Positions 50,977 to 60,617 are shown, numbered from the stretch's first letter. The stretch is 64,000 nt of DNA from Bacterioplanoides sp. SCSIO 12839 (GCF_024397975.1 NZ_CP073745.1:1762501-1826500), one strand, 5' to 3'. Translations and numbers: made by a program. The notes: generated from the sequence alone by a model not told the origin.

Positions 50977-51828
50977 TTGCGAAAAAATATTTTCTTTGAG
51001 TTTATTAATCAGCCAAGCGCTGTCGTCCATGGATAAATCATGCCCGGCAAAACCGTGGCGTTCGAGGGGTTTGTTCCAGTGCTGAGCAATGGCCGCGGTA
51101 CAGTTTGGGTTAACTAACCGATCCCCCTGGCTGTGATAAAAATAACAGTGATCAATTGGCGCGTGTGGTTGGCCCCGGTAGCGACTGGCCGCTAATAACT
51201 GAGTGACCGCATTGCGCAGCGACAATGGATGTTGCTGTGAAAAATCTTGCCAGCGTTGAGTCAGTTGCGCGTCTTTTTGAACATTAATCGTCCAGTCGAT
51301 AATTTTCTTTTCCAATCGCTGTTGATTAGCGATGGAGGGCAATAAGGAAAAAAACGCACGGGTTTGCATGCGTTGCCAGGGGAGGGAAAACCGTCCGGCA
51401 CTGGTATTGATTAAATGCAGTTGCTGCACTTCTTTTGGATAGTGTGTTGCCCATTCGGTTGCCATCATGGCCCCCATCGACATCGCAATAATAATCGCGG
51501 GAGGCTTTGTTCCTGCAGCTGCTTTTTCGGCTATTTTTGCAGTTTGAGTCTTTTGAGCTGGCTGAATTTCTTGAATTTGAGCCTGCTGACTCTGATCTAA
51601 AGCTACTTGCTGGCGCACATCCAGCATCATGGCGTGTATGGAACTTGGGGTATTTTCCTGAAAACGTTCGCCATTTCCAGCCAGCTCTGGCATCAGAATG
51701 CGGTGTTGCGGGAAAGCTTGTTGTAATTGTTGGGGAAACTGATCCCAGTGGAAGCGGCTTCTGATTAAGCCGCGAAGTAAGATGATGTCAGCTGCGGTTT
51801 GGGTCATAACAGTTGCTCCGGCTGACAT
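50959..51828 (-). CDS. Alpha/beta hydrolase
   Basis: Alpha/beta-fold hydrolase with nucleophile elbow AMSMGA (Ser as nucleophile, first position Ala instead of Gly) and the likely His in RHGFAGHDLSMDD near the end. Between residues about 70 and 105 there is a low-complexity Gln/Ala/Lys-rich insert. Starts at ATG 51828 or 51807 (MTQTAADIILLRGL), the latter closer to the fold. Substrate unknown. Confidence 0.85.
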   Translation of the reverse strand: MSAGATVMTQTAADIILLRGLIRSRFHWDQFPQQLQQAFPQHRILMPELAGNGERFQENTPSSIHAMMLDVRQQVALDQSQQAQIQEIQPAQKTQTAKIAEKAAAGTKPPAIIIAMSMGAMMATEWATHYPKEVQQLHLINTSAGRFSLPWQRMQTRAFFSLLPSIANQQRLEKKIIDWTINVQKDAQLTQRWQDFSQQHPLSLRNAVTQLLAASRYRGQPHAPIDHCYFYHSQGDRLVNPNCTAAIAQHWNKPLERHGFAGHDLSMDDSAWLINKLKENIFSQSEVFS

Positions 51829-51846
51829 CGACTGTGCATAGGCAGG

Positions 51847-52560
51847 TCAGAAATTAAAGAAACGATGCAGGCTGAATGTGATGGCGGTACCGGCATCATA
51901 ATCGCCACCTAAATTGGTGCGCTCCAGCTTGAGGCGATAATCCCAGTTGTTGTAACTGCGGCCCGCTCCAACGCGGAAGTGCCAATAATCATCACGACTG
52001 CCACCGTAATTGGCTGTTTCTGTGGTTTTCAGAAAACGGTGTTGAGCGACGTAGAACTCAATGGAAAAGGTTCCGGTCTGGTAGGTGTAGGCACTTTCCA
52101 GAGAGCGGTGTTCTTCGTCTGTGCCTTGAAAATCGTCACTCTGGCGCACACCAAAGGTCCAGGCATCATTGACTAACAGCTTGGCAAAACCTTCTGCGTA
52201 GCCGCGTCCTTCGGAATCATCGCCACCAAAATTATCGTAGTGCGTGATTCCGGCATCCAGCGCTAAGCTTTCGGTCAGTGGCAGGTACCAGCCGGCAAAA
52301 GCACTGCCTTCTGCTTCAATGTCGTTATCTTTTTGGTCAATGTTGGATGCCCACAAACCACCATACAAGCCGCTGTCATGGATATAGGTCAGTCCGGTTT
52401 GCACGGCGGGTTTGCCTTCTGTCAGCGAGATACCATTTTTCAGGTATTCACTGCCCAGGCCAATGTCGAAATTAAACTCAGCGTGAGCGGGCAGGCTTGT
52501 GGCCAGAGATAAGGTCGTAGCAACCAGAGCAGGACGTAACATGAAACCAAACTTCGTCAA
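51847..52560 (-). CDS. TorF family putative porin
   Basis: Signal peptide ending at PAHAEF, then a barrel with the family opening FNFDIGLGSEYLKNGISLTE and strand GLYGGLWASNID. Ends with RFFNF. Length 237. Members are predicted outer-membrane porins of unknown specificity. Start may be ATG 52560 or 52542. Followed on the same strand by the hydrolase gene after a 18-bp gap. Confidence 0.87.
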   Translation of the reverse strand: MTKFGFMLRPALVATTLSLATSLPAHAEFNFDIGLGSEYLKNGISLTEGKPAVQTGLTYIHDSGLYGGLWASNIDQKDNDIEAEGSAFAGWYLPLTESLALDAGITHYDNFGGDDSEGRGYAEGFAKLLVNDAWTFGVRQSDDFQGTDEEHRSLESAYTYQTGTFSIEFYVAQHRFLKTTETANYGGSRDDYWHFRVGAGRSYNNWDYRLKLERTNLGGDYDAGTAITFSLHRFFNF

Positions 52561-52629
52561 TTAAAACAGGGCGTTATCATACGCAATTTTTCTGCATTTG
52601 TGTTCCACCGACTCTGCCATTACCCAAGT

Positions 52630-53718
52630 TTACGCTCCTTGTGGCGGTAAATTTGAATGGGCTCTGTCTGGATACCAACGTTTCAGCGCCTGATGATGGC
52701 GCTGTCTTTTTTCTTCCATATGAGTCGGAGCCCAGGTCGGCATGCTGCGTACCGCCGATAATAAAAAATCGAACAGGGTCAAATGACGACGCAATATCCG
52801 GTTATGCCGATGTGGCAAAATCGGGTTAAACAAACTGTGATAACGCAATAAATGGCGTGGATTTTTGCGCACCCACAGCCACGAGCCCATCTCCAGCGTT
52901 AACGGTAAATAAAGCCCATCCGGCTGTGTTGCCAGGTAGTCGTCGTATAAATAATCCCAGATATCACCATGAGTGGTGTACGACTGTGATTGTGGCTCAA
53001 ACAGATAAACATCGTGATAAGGGTAGGTTGTTTCAAATAATTCGGTCAGTGCAAAGGCTTCTGCCAGATTAGGCCACGGGCTTTTGCGCTTGGCATAGGG
53101 AAACCAGATGCGATCCTTTGCGCCAAAACCCGAATGACAGTCGAGACTGATGGCGTGTTTCTGGTGACTCAGAACCTGACGAATGGCCTGAGTCAGCGCC
53201 TGATTCTCGGCTTCCATCTGATTGTCTTTGCGGCCGCGATACCAGGGCAGATGTTTGCTGAGCCGTTGGCCACCCACCAGAAAGGTGTTGTCGTCAGCGT
53301 CGACGGGGGCATTACGCATCAGATCCACCCCATTGGGGTTAGAGCGTGAGTTTTGCCACATGCCCCCGGGGTTCACAATCGGAATCATCACCAGCCGGAT
53401 TTGTGCCAGCTGCTCGTGAATAATCGGTTCCCACGCCAGTCGTTGCAGCAGAGTGCGTAAAAACGACAGAATCACCTGAGTGCCAATGCGCTCGATACCA
53501 TGGACACCGCCCACCAGCACCAGTGTTGGTGCCAGAGGGGCGTCTGAGCCGGCTTCTAACACATAAAACGGTAACGGCACCGTTTGCTGGTGTTTATAGG
53601 TGTGCTGAATATGTGCCGGAACCGACACTCTCAGGTGTTCGCGCCCTTGTTCAATTAACTCCTCCAGCTCAAATAATTCCGGTAATGCCCGTTTAATGTG
53701 GTAAATCCGTTGAATCAC
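52630..53718 (-). CDS. M14-family zinc carboxypeptidase
   Basis: Metallopeptidase with the first zinc pair in GGVHGIERIG (His and Glu), third ligand His in SLDCHSGFG and catalytic Glu in LTLEMGSW. Length 362 and no signal peptide, so it probably acts in the cytosol, like peptide amidases that process murein peptides. Substrate is inferred. Divergent from the ABC exporter gene. Confidence 0.9.
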   Translation of the reverse strand: MIQRIYHIKRALPELFELEELIEQGREHLRVSVPAHIQHTYKHQQTVPLPFYVLEAGSDAPLAPTLVLVGGVHGIERIGTQVILSFLRTLLQRLAWEPIIHEQLAQIRLVMIPIVNPGGMWQNSRSNPNGVDLMRNAPVDADDNTFLVGGQRLSKHLPWYRGRKDNQMEAENQALTQAIRQVLSHQKHAISLDCHSGFGAKDRIWFPYAKRKSPWPNLAEAFALTELFETTYPYHDVYLFEPQSQSYTTHGDIWDYLYDDYLATQPDGLYLPLTLEMGSWLWVRKNPRHLLRYHSLFNPILPHRHNRILRRHLTLFDFLLSAVRSMPTWAPTHMEEKRQRHHQALKRWYPDRAHSNLPPQGA

Positions 53719-53772
53719 AATCGTCTCATCCTTACTCTTCGCGTCTGAACTGATAGGCTGTTTTGCTCTGCT

Positions 53773-55626
53773 ATGCTATGCCAGCCCGAGCAGCCCGTTA
53801 TCGCAACACATCTGAGTAACAGTTTGATGAAACACTTTTCACAAGGCCCGACCCAGGCACCGGAACAACTGCGGATTCGTCATTGGCTACAAAGCCTATG
53901 GCCATATCTGATGGAATATCGCGGGCGTGTGATCTTAGCCTTGTTGTGTCTGGTGGTGGCTAAGCTGGCCAGTGTCGCCATGCCATTTTTACTGAAGTAT
54001 CAGGTCGATCATTTGTCTGCACTGGAGAGCACGGCGGCGGATAACTGGTGGTTGTGGTTTCCGCTGGGATTGCTGCTTGCGTATGGTGCGGTGCGTTTTC
54101 TAAATGTGTTGATGGGCGAAGTGCGGGATGTGTTGTTTGGTCGTGTGACCGAACGGGCTATGCGGCGGATGTCGCTGAAGTTGTTTCGCCACCTGCATCA
54201 GTTGAGTCTGGATTTTCATCTGGATCGTCAAACCGGTGCCTTACAGCGGGATATTGAACGCGGCACCAATGGCATCAGCTTTTTGATGCGATTTTTTGTG
54301 TTTAATATCGGCCCAACTTTGCTGGAGCTGGCGCTGGTAATTGGTGTGTTATTGCTGAATTATCCGCCAGTCTTTGCGCTGATCACTGCGCTGGCGGTTG
54401 TTGCCTATGTTGGTTACACGGTGAAAATGACCGAGTGGCGTACTCATTATATTCGCCAGGCTGCGCAGGCGGATTCAAGCACGCATGCCCGGGCGCTGGA
54501 CAGCTTATTAAATTACGAAACGGTGAAATATTTCACCGCCGAGCAGCGTGAAAGTGACGCTTATGACCAAGCGTTAGCCGAGTGGGAGCAGGCGAGACGT
54601 AAAAATCGCCTGACTCTGTTTGGTTTAAATGGCGGGCAGGCACTCATTATCTCCATCGCGATGTCGGCCATGCTGATGTTTGCGGCTTATTATGTGGTCA
54701 TCGGTGAAATGACACTGGGTGACTTCACGCTGGTCAATGCCTTTATGTTTCAGCTGTTTTTACCGCTGAATTTTCTTGGTTTTGTCTATCGCGAAATAAA
54801 AGCATCGATGGCCAATATTGAACGTATGTTTGAGTTGCTGGATGAAGTGCCAACGGTGGCAGACAAAGGCACGCAGCCGTTGAATCTTTCTGCTGGAGAA
54901 GTTCGTTTTCAACAGGTCGATTTTGGCTATCAACCCCCACGGGCTATTTTGCAGCAACTGGATTTAACCATTCCTGCCGGTAAAACACTGGCGGTAGTCG
55001 GCTCCAGCGGTGCGGGAAAATCGACGCTGACCAAGCTGTTGTTCCGCTTTTATGACGTGAATCGTGGTTCGGTGACCATCGATGGTCAATCCATCGCTGA
55101 TGTGCCACAACAGGCCTTACGTCAGCAGCTCGGCATTGTGCCGCAGGATACCGTGCTGTTTAACGACACGTTGAAAAATAATCTGCTGTACGCCAAGCCT
55201 GATGCCAGTGATGAGGAATTGATGGCGGTGATTCGTATGGCGCATCTGGAAACCTTACTCGATAACGCCGAAAAAGGCTGGGACACGCGGGTTGGGGAGC
55301 GGGGGCTGAAACTCTCCGGCGGTGAAAAACAACGTATTGCCATTGCCCGGATGTTGCTGAAAAAACCGGCGATTATGGTGTTTGATGAAGCTACGTCGTC
55401 ACTCGATTCTGATACCGAACGCGGCATTATGGAGGCTATTCGTCAGGTCTCTAAAGGTCATACTGCGCTGATTATTGCGCATCGACTATCGACCATTGTT
55501 GAGGCCGACATTATTGCGGTGCTGGAAGCCGGTCAGATTGTTGAACAGGGCAGTCACGACGCTCTGATGGCACAACAGGGTCGTTATTATCAGTTGTGGC
55601 AGGGGCAACAGGAGCTGAGTGAATGA
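53773..55626 (+). CDS. ATM1-type ABC exporter (fused membrane and ATPase domains)
   Basis: Half-transporter of about 600 residues: six helices from residue about 45 to 330, then ATPase with Walker A VGSSGAGKSTLTKLLF near 405-420, signature KLSGGEKQRIAIARML and Walker B AIMVFDEATSSLDSDTE. The membrane part fits the ATM1/HMT group that moves glutathione- or sulfur-linked compounds. ATG 53827 (MKHFSQGPTQ) is the other possible start. Overlaps xni by 4 bp. Confidence 0.92.
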   Translation: MLCQPEQPVIATHLSNSLMKHFSQGPTQAPEQLRIRHWLQSLWPYLMEYRGRVILALLCLVVAKLASVAMPFLLKYQVDHLSALESTAADNWWLWFPLGLLLAYGAVRFLNVLMGEVRDVLFGRVTERAMRRMSLKLFRHLHQLSLDFHLDRQTGALQRDIERGTNGISFLMRFFVFNIGPTLLELALVIGVLLLNYPPVFALITALAVVAYVGYTVKMTEWRTHYIRQAAQADSSTHARALDSLLNYETVKYFTAEQRESDAYDQALAEWEQARRKNRLTLFGLNGGQALIISIAMSAMLMFAAYYVVIGEMTLGDFTLVNAFMFQLFLPLNFLGFVYREIKASMANIERMFELLDEVPTVADKGTQPLNLSAGEVRFQQVDFGYQPPRAILQQLDLTIPAGKTLAVVGSSGAGKSTLTKLLFRFYDVNRGSVTIDGQSIADVPQQALRQQLGIVPQDTVLFNDTLKNNLLYAKPDASDEELMAVIRMAHLETLLDNAEKGWDTRVGERGLKLSGGEKQRIAIARMLLKKPAIMVFDEATSSLDSDTERGIMEAIRQVSKGHTALIIAHRLSTIVEADIIAVLEAGQIVEQGSHDALMAQQGRYYQLWQGQQELSE

Positions 55627-56417
55627 AATTATTAATCGTTGATGCCATGAACCTGATTCGCCGGATTTACGCGGCGGCCCCGGAAGGGGATTTGCAGATT
55701 GAAGCCACTCAGGCCCGTTGCATGACGGCCATTGCCCGTAATGCTGAGCAATTTCAGGCTACTCATGTGGTGATGGTGTTTGAACAGAAATGCCAGACCT
55801 GGCGTCATCAGATGTGGCCCGATTATAAACTCAACCGCCCGCCGATGCCGGAAGCACTGACGCAGCAGTTAGACAGCATCAGTGGTTATTTCCGCGCCAA
55901 TGGTTTGCCCTGTCTTGATCTGGCAGGTTGGGAAGCCGATGACGTGATTGCCACGCTGGCCAATAAAGCGGCATTTGCCGGACTGGCGGTGATGATTCTG
56001 TCGACCGATAAAGGTTTTTGTCAGCTGGTGAACGGTCGTATTCAGGTGCGTAATCATTTTGATCGGTTTACTTACGATGAGTTAATGGTGGAGCAGAAGT
56101 TTGGTCTGCAGCCGAGTCAGCTGGTGGATTACTGGGCCATGACCGGCGACAGTACTAATCATTTGCCGGGCGTCGAAGGAATCGGGCCAAAAACCGCAGG
56201 TCATTTGCTCGATCAATACCAATCGTTAGATAACATTCTGGTGAATCTGCAGCAGCTGGACAGTGATGCGGCTAATCGAAAAGCCGCAAATAAGTTGACT
56301 CAGCATTGGCAAACGGCGTTGCTGACACGCATTCTTGCGGCTTTGCGGTTGGATGTGCCGCTGGGGATTAATCTGAGTGATCTGCGTTGGCAAGTATCGC
56401 AGGCGCTATCTTCTTAG
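55623..56417 (+). CDS. xni: Flap endonuclease Xni (exonuclease IX family)
   Basis: 5'-nuclease fold related to the N-terminal domain of DNA polymerase I. Starts LLIVDAMNLIRRIYAA; metal-binding acidic residues are in WEADDVIATLAN and LSTDKGFCQLV; the helix-hairpin-helix is LPGVEGIGPKTAGHLL. Length 264 close to E. coli Xni (251). Xni is known as a flap endonuclease lacking exonuclease action. Overlaps the ABC gene (ATGA), so cotranslated. Confidence 0.92.
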   Translation: MKLLIVDAMNLIRRIYAAAPEGDLQIEATQARCMTAIARNAEQFQATHVVMVFEQKCQTWRHQMWPDYKLNRPPMPEALTQQLDSISGYFRANGLPCLDLAGWEADDVIATLANKAAFAGLAVMILSTDKGFCQLVNGRIQVRNHFDRFTYDELMVEQKFGLQPSQLVDYWAMTGDSTNHLPGVEGIGPKTAGHLLDQYQSLDNILVNLQQLDSDAANRKAANKLTQHWQTALLTRILAALRLDVPLGINLSDLRWQVSQALSS

Positions 56418-56469
56418 ATACGGCGTTTTTCTTTTTATTCTTGAAGGCGGAATATTCACGGATCCTGTA

Positions 56470-56509
56470 CAGAATAATTTTTGCCGCCGCGCCGAGAAAA
56501 ATTATTCTG
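56470..56509. repeat. 13-bp perfect inverted repeat between xni and miaE
   Basis: CAGAATAATTTTT (56470-56482) and AAAAATTATTCTG (56497-56509) with a GC-rich 14-nt centre. It may be a hairpin in the xni transcript or an operator for miaE; no T-run follows the right arm. Confidence 0.6.
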
Positions 56510-56644
56510 CATAGTACTTTTATCGGTGGCAGGGGCTGGGCTGCAATGGGGATTTGATCATTCTTGCGCCTGGTCATTGTCGCCCGTGCTGCTTTTCCTT
56601 AAAATCCGCCCGCTTTTTATTTTCTTTTGCGGTGCAGGTTTTCT

Positions 56645-57265
56645 ATGAGTATTGATGCAGTAATGGCTGAAATTCACGAGTTTCTGGGTTGTGAAACGCC
56701 CGACAGCTGGATTGCTCAGGCGCTGAATGAGCAGGAAATCCTGCTGATTGATCACGCCAACTGCGAAAAGAAAGCCGCCAATACCGCCATGAACCTGATG
56801 TATAAACACGTTGAGCGTGAAGAATTGCTGAAAAAGATGAGTCAGCTGGCGCGTGAAGAACTGCTGCACTTCGAGCAAGTCGTGAACATCATGACCGAAC
56901 GTGGCATCCGTTACCGCCATATTTCTTCATCACGCTATGCCTCTGGCCTGCGTGATGCAGTAAGAAAGGGTGGTGGTGTCTCAGAATTGGTCGACGTTCT
57001 GATTGTGGGCGCTTTTATCGAAGCCCGCTCATGTGAGCGCTTTGCTAAGTTAGCGCCGTTCTTGGATGAGAAACTTGAGAAGTTTTACCGCTCTTTGCTG
57101 CGCTCTGAAGGCCGCCATTATCAGGATTATTTGGGATTGGCCGCGCAATACTCGGATGAACCAATTGATGAGCGCGTTCAGATGTTCCGCGAACTGGAGC
57201 AGGAGCTGATCGAATCACCGGATGAGACCTTCCGCTTCCACAGTGGTACCCCAGTCGCAGCCTGA
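56645..57265 (+). CDS. miaE: tRNA-(ms2io6A37) hydroxylase MiaE
   Basis: Non-haem di-iron monooxygenase hydroxylating the isopentenyl chain of ms2i6A at position 37 of tRNA. The ferritin-like bundle provides ligands in LIDHANCEKKAA, REELLHFEQV, EARSCERF and SEGRHYQDYL. Length 206 fits. ATG 56645 is chosen; a TTG at 56627 adds six unrelated residues. miaA and miaB, which it needs for its substrate, are not in this window. Confidence 0.94.
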   Translation: MSIDAVMAEIHEFLGCETPDSWIAQALNEQEILLIDHANCEKKAANTAMNLMYKHVEREELLKKMSQLAREELLHFEQVVNIMTERGIRYRHISSSRYASGLRDAVRKGGGVSELVDVLIVGAFIEARSCERFAKLAPFLDEKLEKFYRSLLRSEGRHYQDYLGLAAQYSDEPIDERVQMFRELEQELIESPDETFRFHSGTPVAA

Positions 57266-57271
57266 GAAAAA

Positions 57272-57451
57272 TCAGTTCTGGCTGCTGCGAATAATTTTCA
57301 GACAGTCTTCGCAGATTTGTTGATAGTCTTCCGGTGTGATGACTCTGGCATCAAGGTCGCGCTGAGCTTGGGATAAACGGGCTTCAGCGTCCTTGCGATG
57401 AGTGAACTTACGATTGGCTTCGATAGCAGATAATGCGCTTGCAGACGTCAT
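57272..57451 (-). CDS. Small hypothetical protein, 59 residues
   Basis: Starts ATG 57451 with GGAG 8 nt upstream; earlier in-frame codons (to 57631) add a leader without good sites. The product is charged and helical, with ANRKFTHRKDAEARLSQAQR and a CxxC-like ending (ICEDCLKII). No recognised domain. Converges on miaE with a 6-bp gap. Confidence 0.6.
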   Translation of the reverse strand: MTSASALSAIEANRKFTHRKDAEARLSQAQRDLDARVITPEDYQQICEDCLKIIRSSQN

Positions 57452-57701
57452 TGTCAGTACTCCGGTTTCTTCCGTTAACAGTATTTTCAGCATAAACCAA
57501 ACACCTTTCTGTGCAATATCTGAACAGTGTGCTTTTTGTGCCAACTGATCGCTCCTGCTATTGTAATGTCCGCTTTGACTAATCCAGCCTTCAGGTGATT
57601 CTTGAGCGGATTCATCAGGCAAGACGCGCACATTTACTCTGGTGTTTTATCAATAGCAAATTTAGTATCGGCTACCATTTTTTGCTGTCTCAGGTTGTTT
57701 T

Positions 57702-58667
57702 ATGACCATTCATTCTCAAAGTGATGTTGTGCTGAAGCCAGAAAGCTTATCTCAGTGGCGATTAACGGACCCAACCAATCCTCATGACCACCAGATACAT
57801 GGTTACTTTCGTGCTGGCCAAAGCGAAGAAACTCCGGTTCACTTTCTTCACGGCAATGGTTTCTCTGCATTGACCTTGAGTGGTGTTGCTGCCGGTTTGC
57901 CAGATTCATGGCCATTGATTCTGACCAATGTGCCGGGCCATGGTGGATCTGATCAACCCAAGCAGCGGATGCCTGACTGGCAGGGCATGGCGGCTTCGGT
58001 TGCAGCAGCGTTGCGGCAAAACCTTACTCAATTATGCGGCAAAGCAACACAAGCGCATGGTGATGGCGCTGTTATTGGTGTGGGCCACTCGTTGGGTGGT
58101 GTGGTGACACTGCTGGCGGCTGCGCGTTATCCGGAACTGTTTAAGCGGATTATTTTGTTAGATCCGGTTTTGTTTTCGCCAGAAATCATTCTGGGTCAGC
58201 AAGTCATGCGAGCAACTGGAGTCTGGAAGCGAAGTGCACTGGTGCGTTCGGTCAGCCGTCGTCGTAACAGTTGGGCGGACACCGATGAAATGTTTGCCGA
58301 CTTATCGCAGAAGTCCCTGTATAAAAACTGGCAGCCAGAGGTGTTAAGTGCCTTCGTTGAGACGGCCAGTAAAGACGTCAATGGTCAGCGTCAGTTGTGT
58401 TGTGACCCTTCCTGGGAAGGCGGTATTTTTGGCTCGTATCCACGGGGCCTATGGCATGCGGTACGCAGTGTTAAGGTGCCAGTCGATATTCTGGTGGCCG
58501 AAGACAGTTATGGCTTTATTGCGAAATCAGCGCGCCGGGCGGCGAAGGTGAATCCAGCGATTCGTTGGCAGTTATTCCCTGGCACACATTGCTTCCCAAT
58601 GGAGCAACCACAGTCAACCGCTGAAAAAATTCTTGAGTTGTTAGGGCCTCTTCCCCAGCCTCGTTAA
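57702..58667 (+). CDS. Alpha/beta hydrolase
   Basis: Hydrolase of 321 residues with oxyanion segment FLHGNGFSA, nucleophile elbow GVGHSLGGVV (Ser about 129), acid near DILVAEDSYG and His in GTHCFPMEQP. No signal peptide; likely cytosolic esterase-like. Substrate not predictable. Single gene, start ATG 57702. Confidence 0.88.
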   Translation: MTIHSQSDVVLKPESLSQWRLTDPTNPHDHQIHGYFRAGQSEETPVHFLHGNGFSALTLSGVAAGLPDSWPLILTNVPGHGGSDQPKQRMPDWQGMAASVAAALRQNLTQLCGKATQAHGDGAVIGVGHSLGGVVTLLAAARYPELFKRIILLDPVLFSPEIILGQQVMRATGVWKRSALVRSVSRRRNSWADTDEMFADLSQKSLYKNWQPEVLSAFVETASKDVNGQRQLCCDPSWEGGIFGSYPRGLWHAVRSVKVPVDILVAEDSYGFIAKSARRAAKVNPAIRWQLFPGTHCFPMEQPQSTAEKILELLGPLPQPR

Positions 58668-58728
58668 GCTTAATCTGCTAGCCGCTACACCTATTGATCA
58701 CTACACCTGTTGACTAGGAACCGTTAAC

Positions 58729-59763
58729 TTATCCTTGTTGAGAGTCACCTTTTTGCAAACGCTTTGTCAGTGAAGCCGGAAGGTGGCTTAACGCGGGTGT
58801 AGGTATGTATTGGCTGGAATTGTAGGTATTCCAGAATAGTACTGGCCCTGTGCTGCTTTGTAGATTATCAAGAAATGCGCAGGCAGCTTTCCCTGAATAA
58901 GTGCCTTCGAGTGTGATGCCAGATTGTTTAAATTTGGCTATTGCGTCTTTCACCTGCTCATTGCTGTGGCCATAGCCTTTGCCGTAATAAGCATGATTCA
59001 GTTTGGACTGTGGTAATGGCGTGTTAATGCCAAGTTGTTGTGCTCCCTGATGGATCATCTTGTTAATGATTGAATCCGTACAGGCATCAAATGGCCCGAG
59101 TTTTAATGGGGCGACACGCACAGGTATTAATTCACTGCCCAGCCCGGTTAAGGCCAAACCCAGATACAGCCCGGCAGCAGTAGAACCGCTGCCGACAGGG
59201 ACGACAATTTTATCCGGCTCTGGCAGCTCTCCATCTGCTATTTGTTGTTGCAGTTCAAACACAGCATCAACATAAGCCAGAATAGCCGGGGGGTTAGAGC
59301 AGCCAGCCCATAGAAAATAGCTTCCGGGCAGTAGACGAAGCGGTGAGGTATAAAAGCGGATCATGGTGTGCAGCAGGCTGCCGCAAAAAATCAGTTCGGC
59401 ACCATAGCCTTGCATGCGTTTCAGGTTAGCGTTGACGGTTTCGCTCAGAGGTTGGTCGAACAGATAAATGGTGCAGCGAACTCCGAGCCTCTGGCACATC
59501 ATGGCAGTTGCGACTCCAGCATTGGTACCAATAGCGCCAAAGGTGACAACATGGCGTGCATTTTTACTTTGAACATCCGCCCCAATCCAATCGAGTTTAC
59601 GTATTTTATTACCACCATACTGAGAGTGCGTTAGGTTGTCTGATTTGATGAAGGCATGTGGGCTCAGCTCTGAAGCCTGAAGCACTGGCGTTGGCAGTTC
59701 AGCAATAGGGGTCGAAACGATGTCAGACAGGTGTGGAAAGCGTTGCGAGAAAGACGTTTGCAT
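58729..59763 (-). CDS. PLP-dependent enzyme, ACC deaminase / D-cysteine desulfhydrase family
   Basis: Fold-type II PLP enzyme. The cofactor Lys is Lys53 in YGGNKIRKLDW; the phosphate loop is VPVGSGSTAAGL. The length, 344, fits the family, which includes 1-aminocyclopropane-1-carboxylate deaminase, D-cysteine desulfhydrase and related lyases. Motifs here do not separate these activities. Single gene. Confidence 0.9.
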   Translation of the reverse strand: MQTSFSQRFPHLSDIVSTPIAELPTPVLQASELSPHAFIKSDNLTHSQYGGNKIRKLDWIGADVQSKNARHVVTFGAIGTNAGVATAMMCQRLGVRCTIYLFDQPLSETVNANLKRMQGYGAELIFCGSLLHTMIRFYTSPLRLLPGSYFLWAGCSNPPAILAYVDAVFELQQQIADGELPEPDKIVVPVGSGSTAAGLYLGLALTGLGSELIPVRVAPLKLGPFDACTDSIINKMIHQGAQQLGINTPLPQSKLNHAYYGKGYGHSNEQVKDAIAKFKQSGITLEGTYSGKAACAFLDNLQSSTGPVLFWNTYNSSQYIPTPALSHLPASLTKRLQKGDSQQG

Positions 59764-59873
59764 AGGTTTTAGTTGTTGTTAGGAGTGTTTACGTTGGTGT
59801 TGGGTCTTGGTCAGGGTATGAATGCTGATGTTGAAATTACTATGAAATTCTTTCAGGCGGTAGCGTTATATAA

Positions 59874-59905
59874 CCACGTCTGGCTTAGGTGACGTGGGTT
59901 TTTGT
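59874..59905 (+). terminator. Terminator-like hairpin upstream of DUF4375 gene
   Basis: CCACGTC (59874-59880) pairs with GACGTGG (59891-59897), followed by GTTTTTGT. It is in + orientation though no + gene precedes it within 1.2 kb. Confidence 0.5.
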
Positions 59906-59944
59906 CGCCATTGAGGCCGATATAAATGATTCTTTGTAAAACCT

Positions 59945-59973
59945 TTGTCAAATAAATTGCGGTAAGCTATGGT
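59945..59973 (+). promoter_or_regulatory. Promoter of DUF4375 gene
   Basis: -35 TTGTCA (59945-59950), 17-bp spacer, -10 TATGGT (59968-59973), 54 bp before the ATG at 60027. Confidence 0.65.
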
Positions 59974-60026
59974 GAATTGGCTTTAATTTAAACACTTTTA
60001 CTACAGAGAGAAACGAGTAACACCCT

Positions 60027-60491
60027 ATGAACATGGAGATTCAGGCGGCATTGGATGTCGCTGATGAGACCGACTCATTCCTGCAAATCACCGATGTAAT
60101 TTATGACAAAGAAGCGGAGCAGGGATATCAATCTCTGAGTGCTTCCGAGAAAGTTGTGTTTTGCATCGATCATCTGCTGCGCGAAATGGAAAATGGTGGT
60201 TTTGTTCAGTTTATTCATCATGAAGCTGGAGCCAAAACTGATGATACCTTGCTCGCGCTAGAGAGCATCAAGGCCAAAGAAACACACTCTTTGCTACATC
60301 GGCTGGTCGATTTTTTCACTGACCGCAATGTGCCGGACGATGAAGATGAACGCATCGAAATGTTTGATCAGATTGAAAGCGAACACGCGGATGATATCGC
60401 TGAGCTTGATGATCGCTTTTATGATGCGGGTGAAAATCTGGTTGAAATGACGCTTAAGTTTGTCGCCAAAAACCTGAAAGATTTTCGTTAA
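60027..60491 (+). CDS. DUF4375 (DMP19-like) family protein
   Basis: Acidic cytosolic protein of 154 residues. The pattern QGYQSLSASEKVVFCIDHLL, REMENGGFVQFIHHE and LDDRFYDAGENLVEM is that of DUF4375. The related Neisseria DMP19 is a DNA mimic, but for this group function is unknown. A promoter and ribosome site (GAGAGAAACGAG) are visible; a terminator follows. Confidence 0.85.
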   Translation: MNMEIQAALDVADETDSFLQITDVIYDKEAEQGYQSLSASEKVVFCIDHLLREMENGGFVQFIHHEAGAKTDDTLLALESIKAKETHSLLHRLVDFFTDRNVPDDEDERIEMFDQIESEHADDIAELDDRFYDAGENLVEMTLKFVAKNLKDFR

Positions 60492-60527
60492 TCCTGTGTG
60501 TGGTTAACCCTTGTTTTTCATGATTCT

Positions 60528-60560
60528 CCCTGACACTGTAAGTGTTGGGGGTTTTGTTGT
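60528..60560 (+). terminator. Terminator of DUF4375 gene
   Basis: Ten-pair stem (CCCTGACACT with AGTGTTGGGG, two G-T pairs), loop GTA, followed by GTTTTGTTGT. Confidence 0.65.
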
Positions 60561-60617
60561 GTCTGAAGTGTGGGGGATGCCACATATAGGGCGGATGTGA
60601 CGTCATTAGGAGACCGT

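Noticed and set aside
59813-59887. 24-residue frame ahead of the terminator-like hairpin at 59874
   Set aside because: Looked like an attenuator leader, but it has no ribosome site with proper spacing and no run of regulatory codons; a separate promoter lies after the hairpin.
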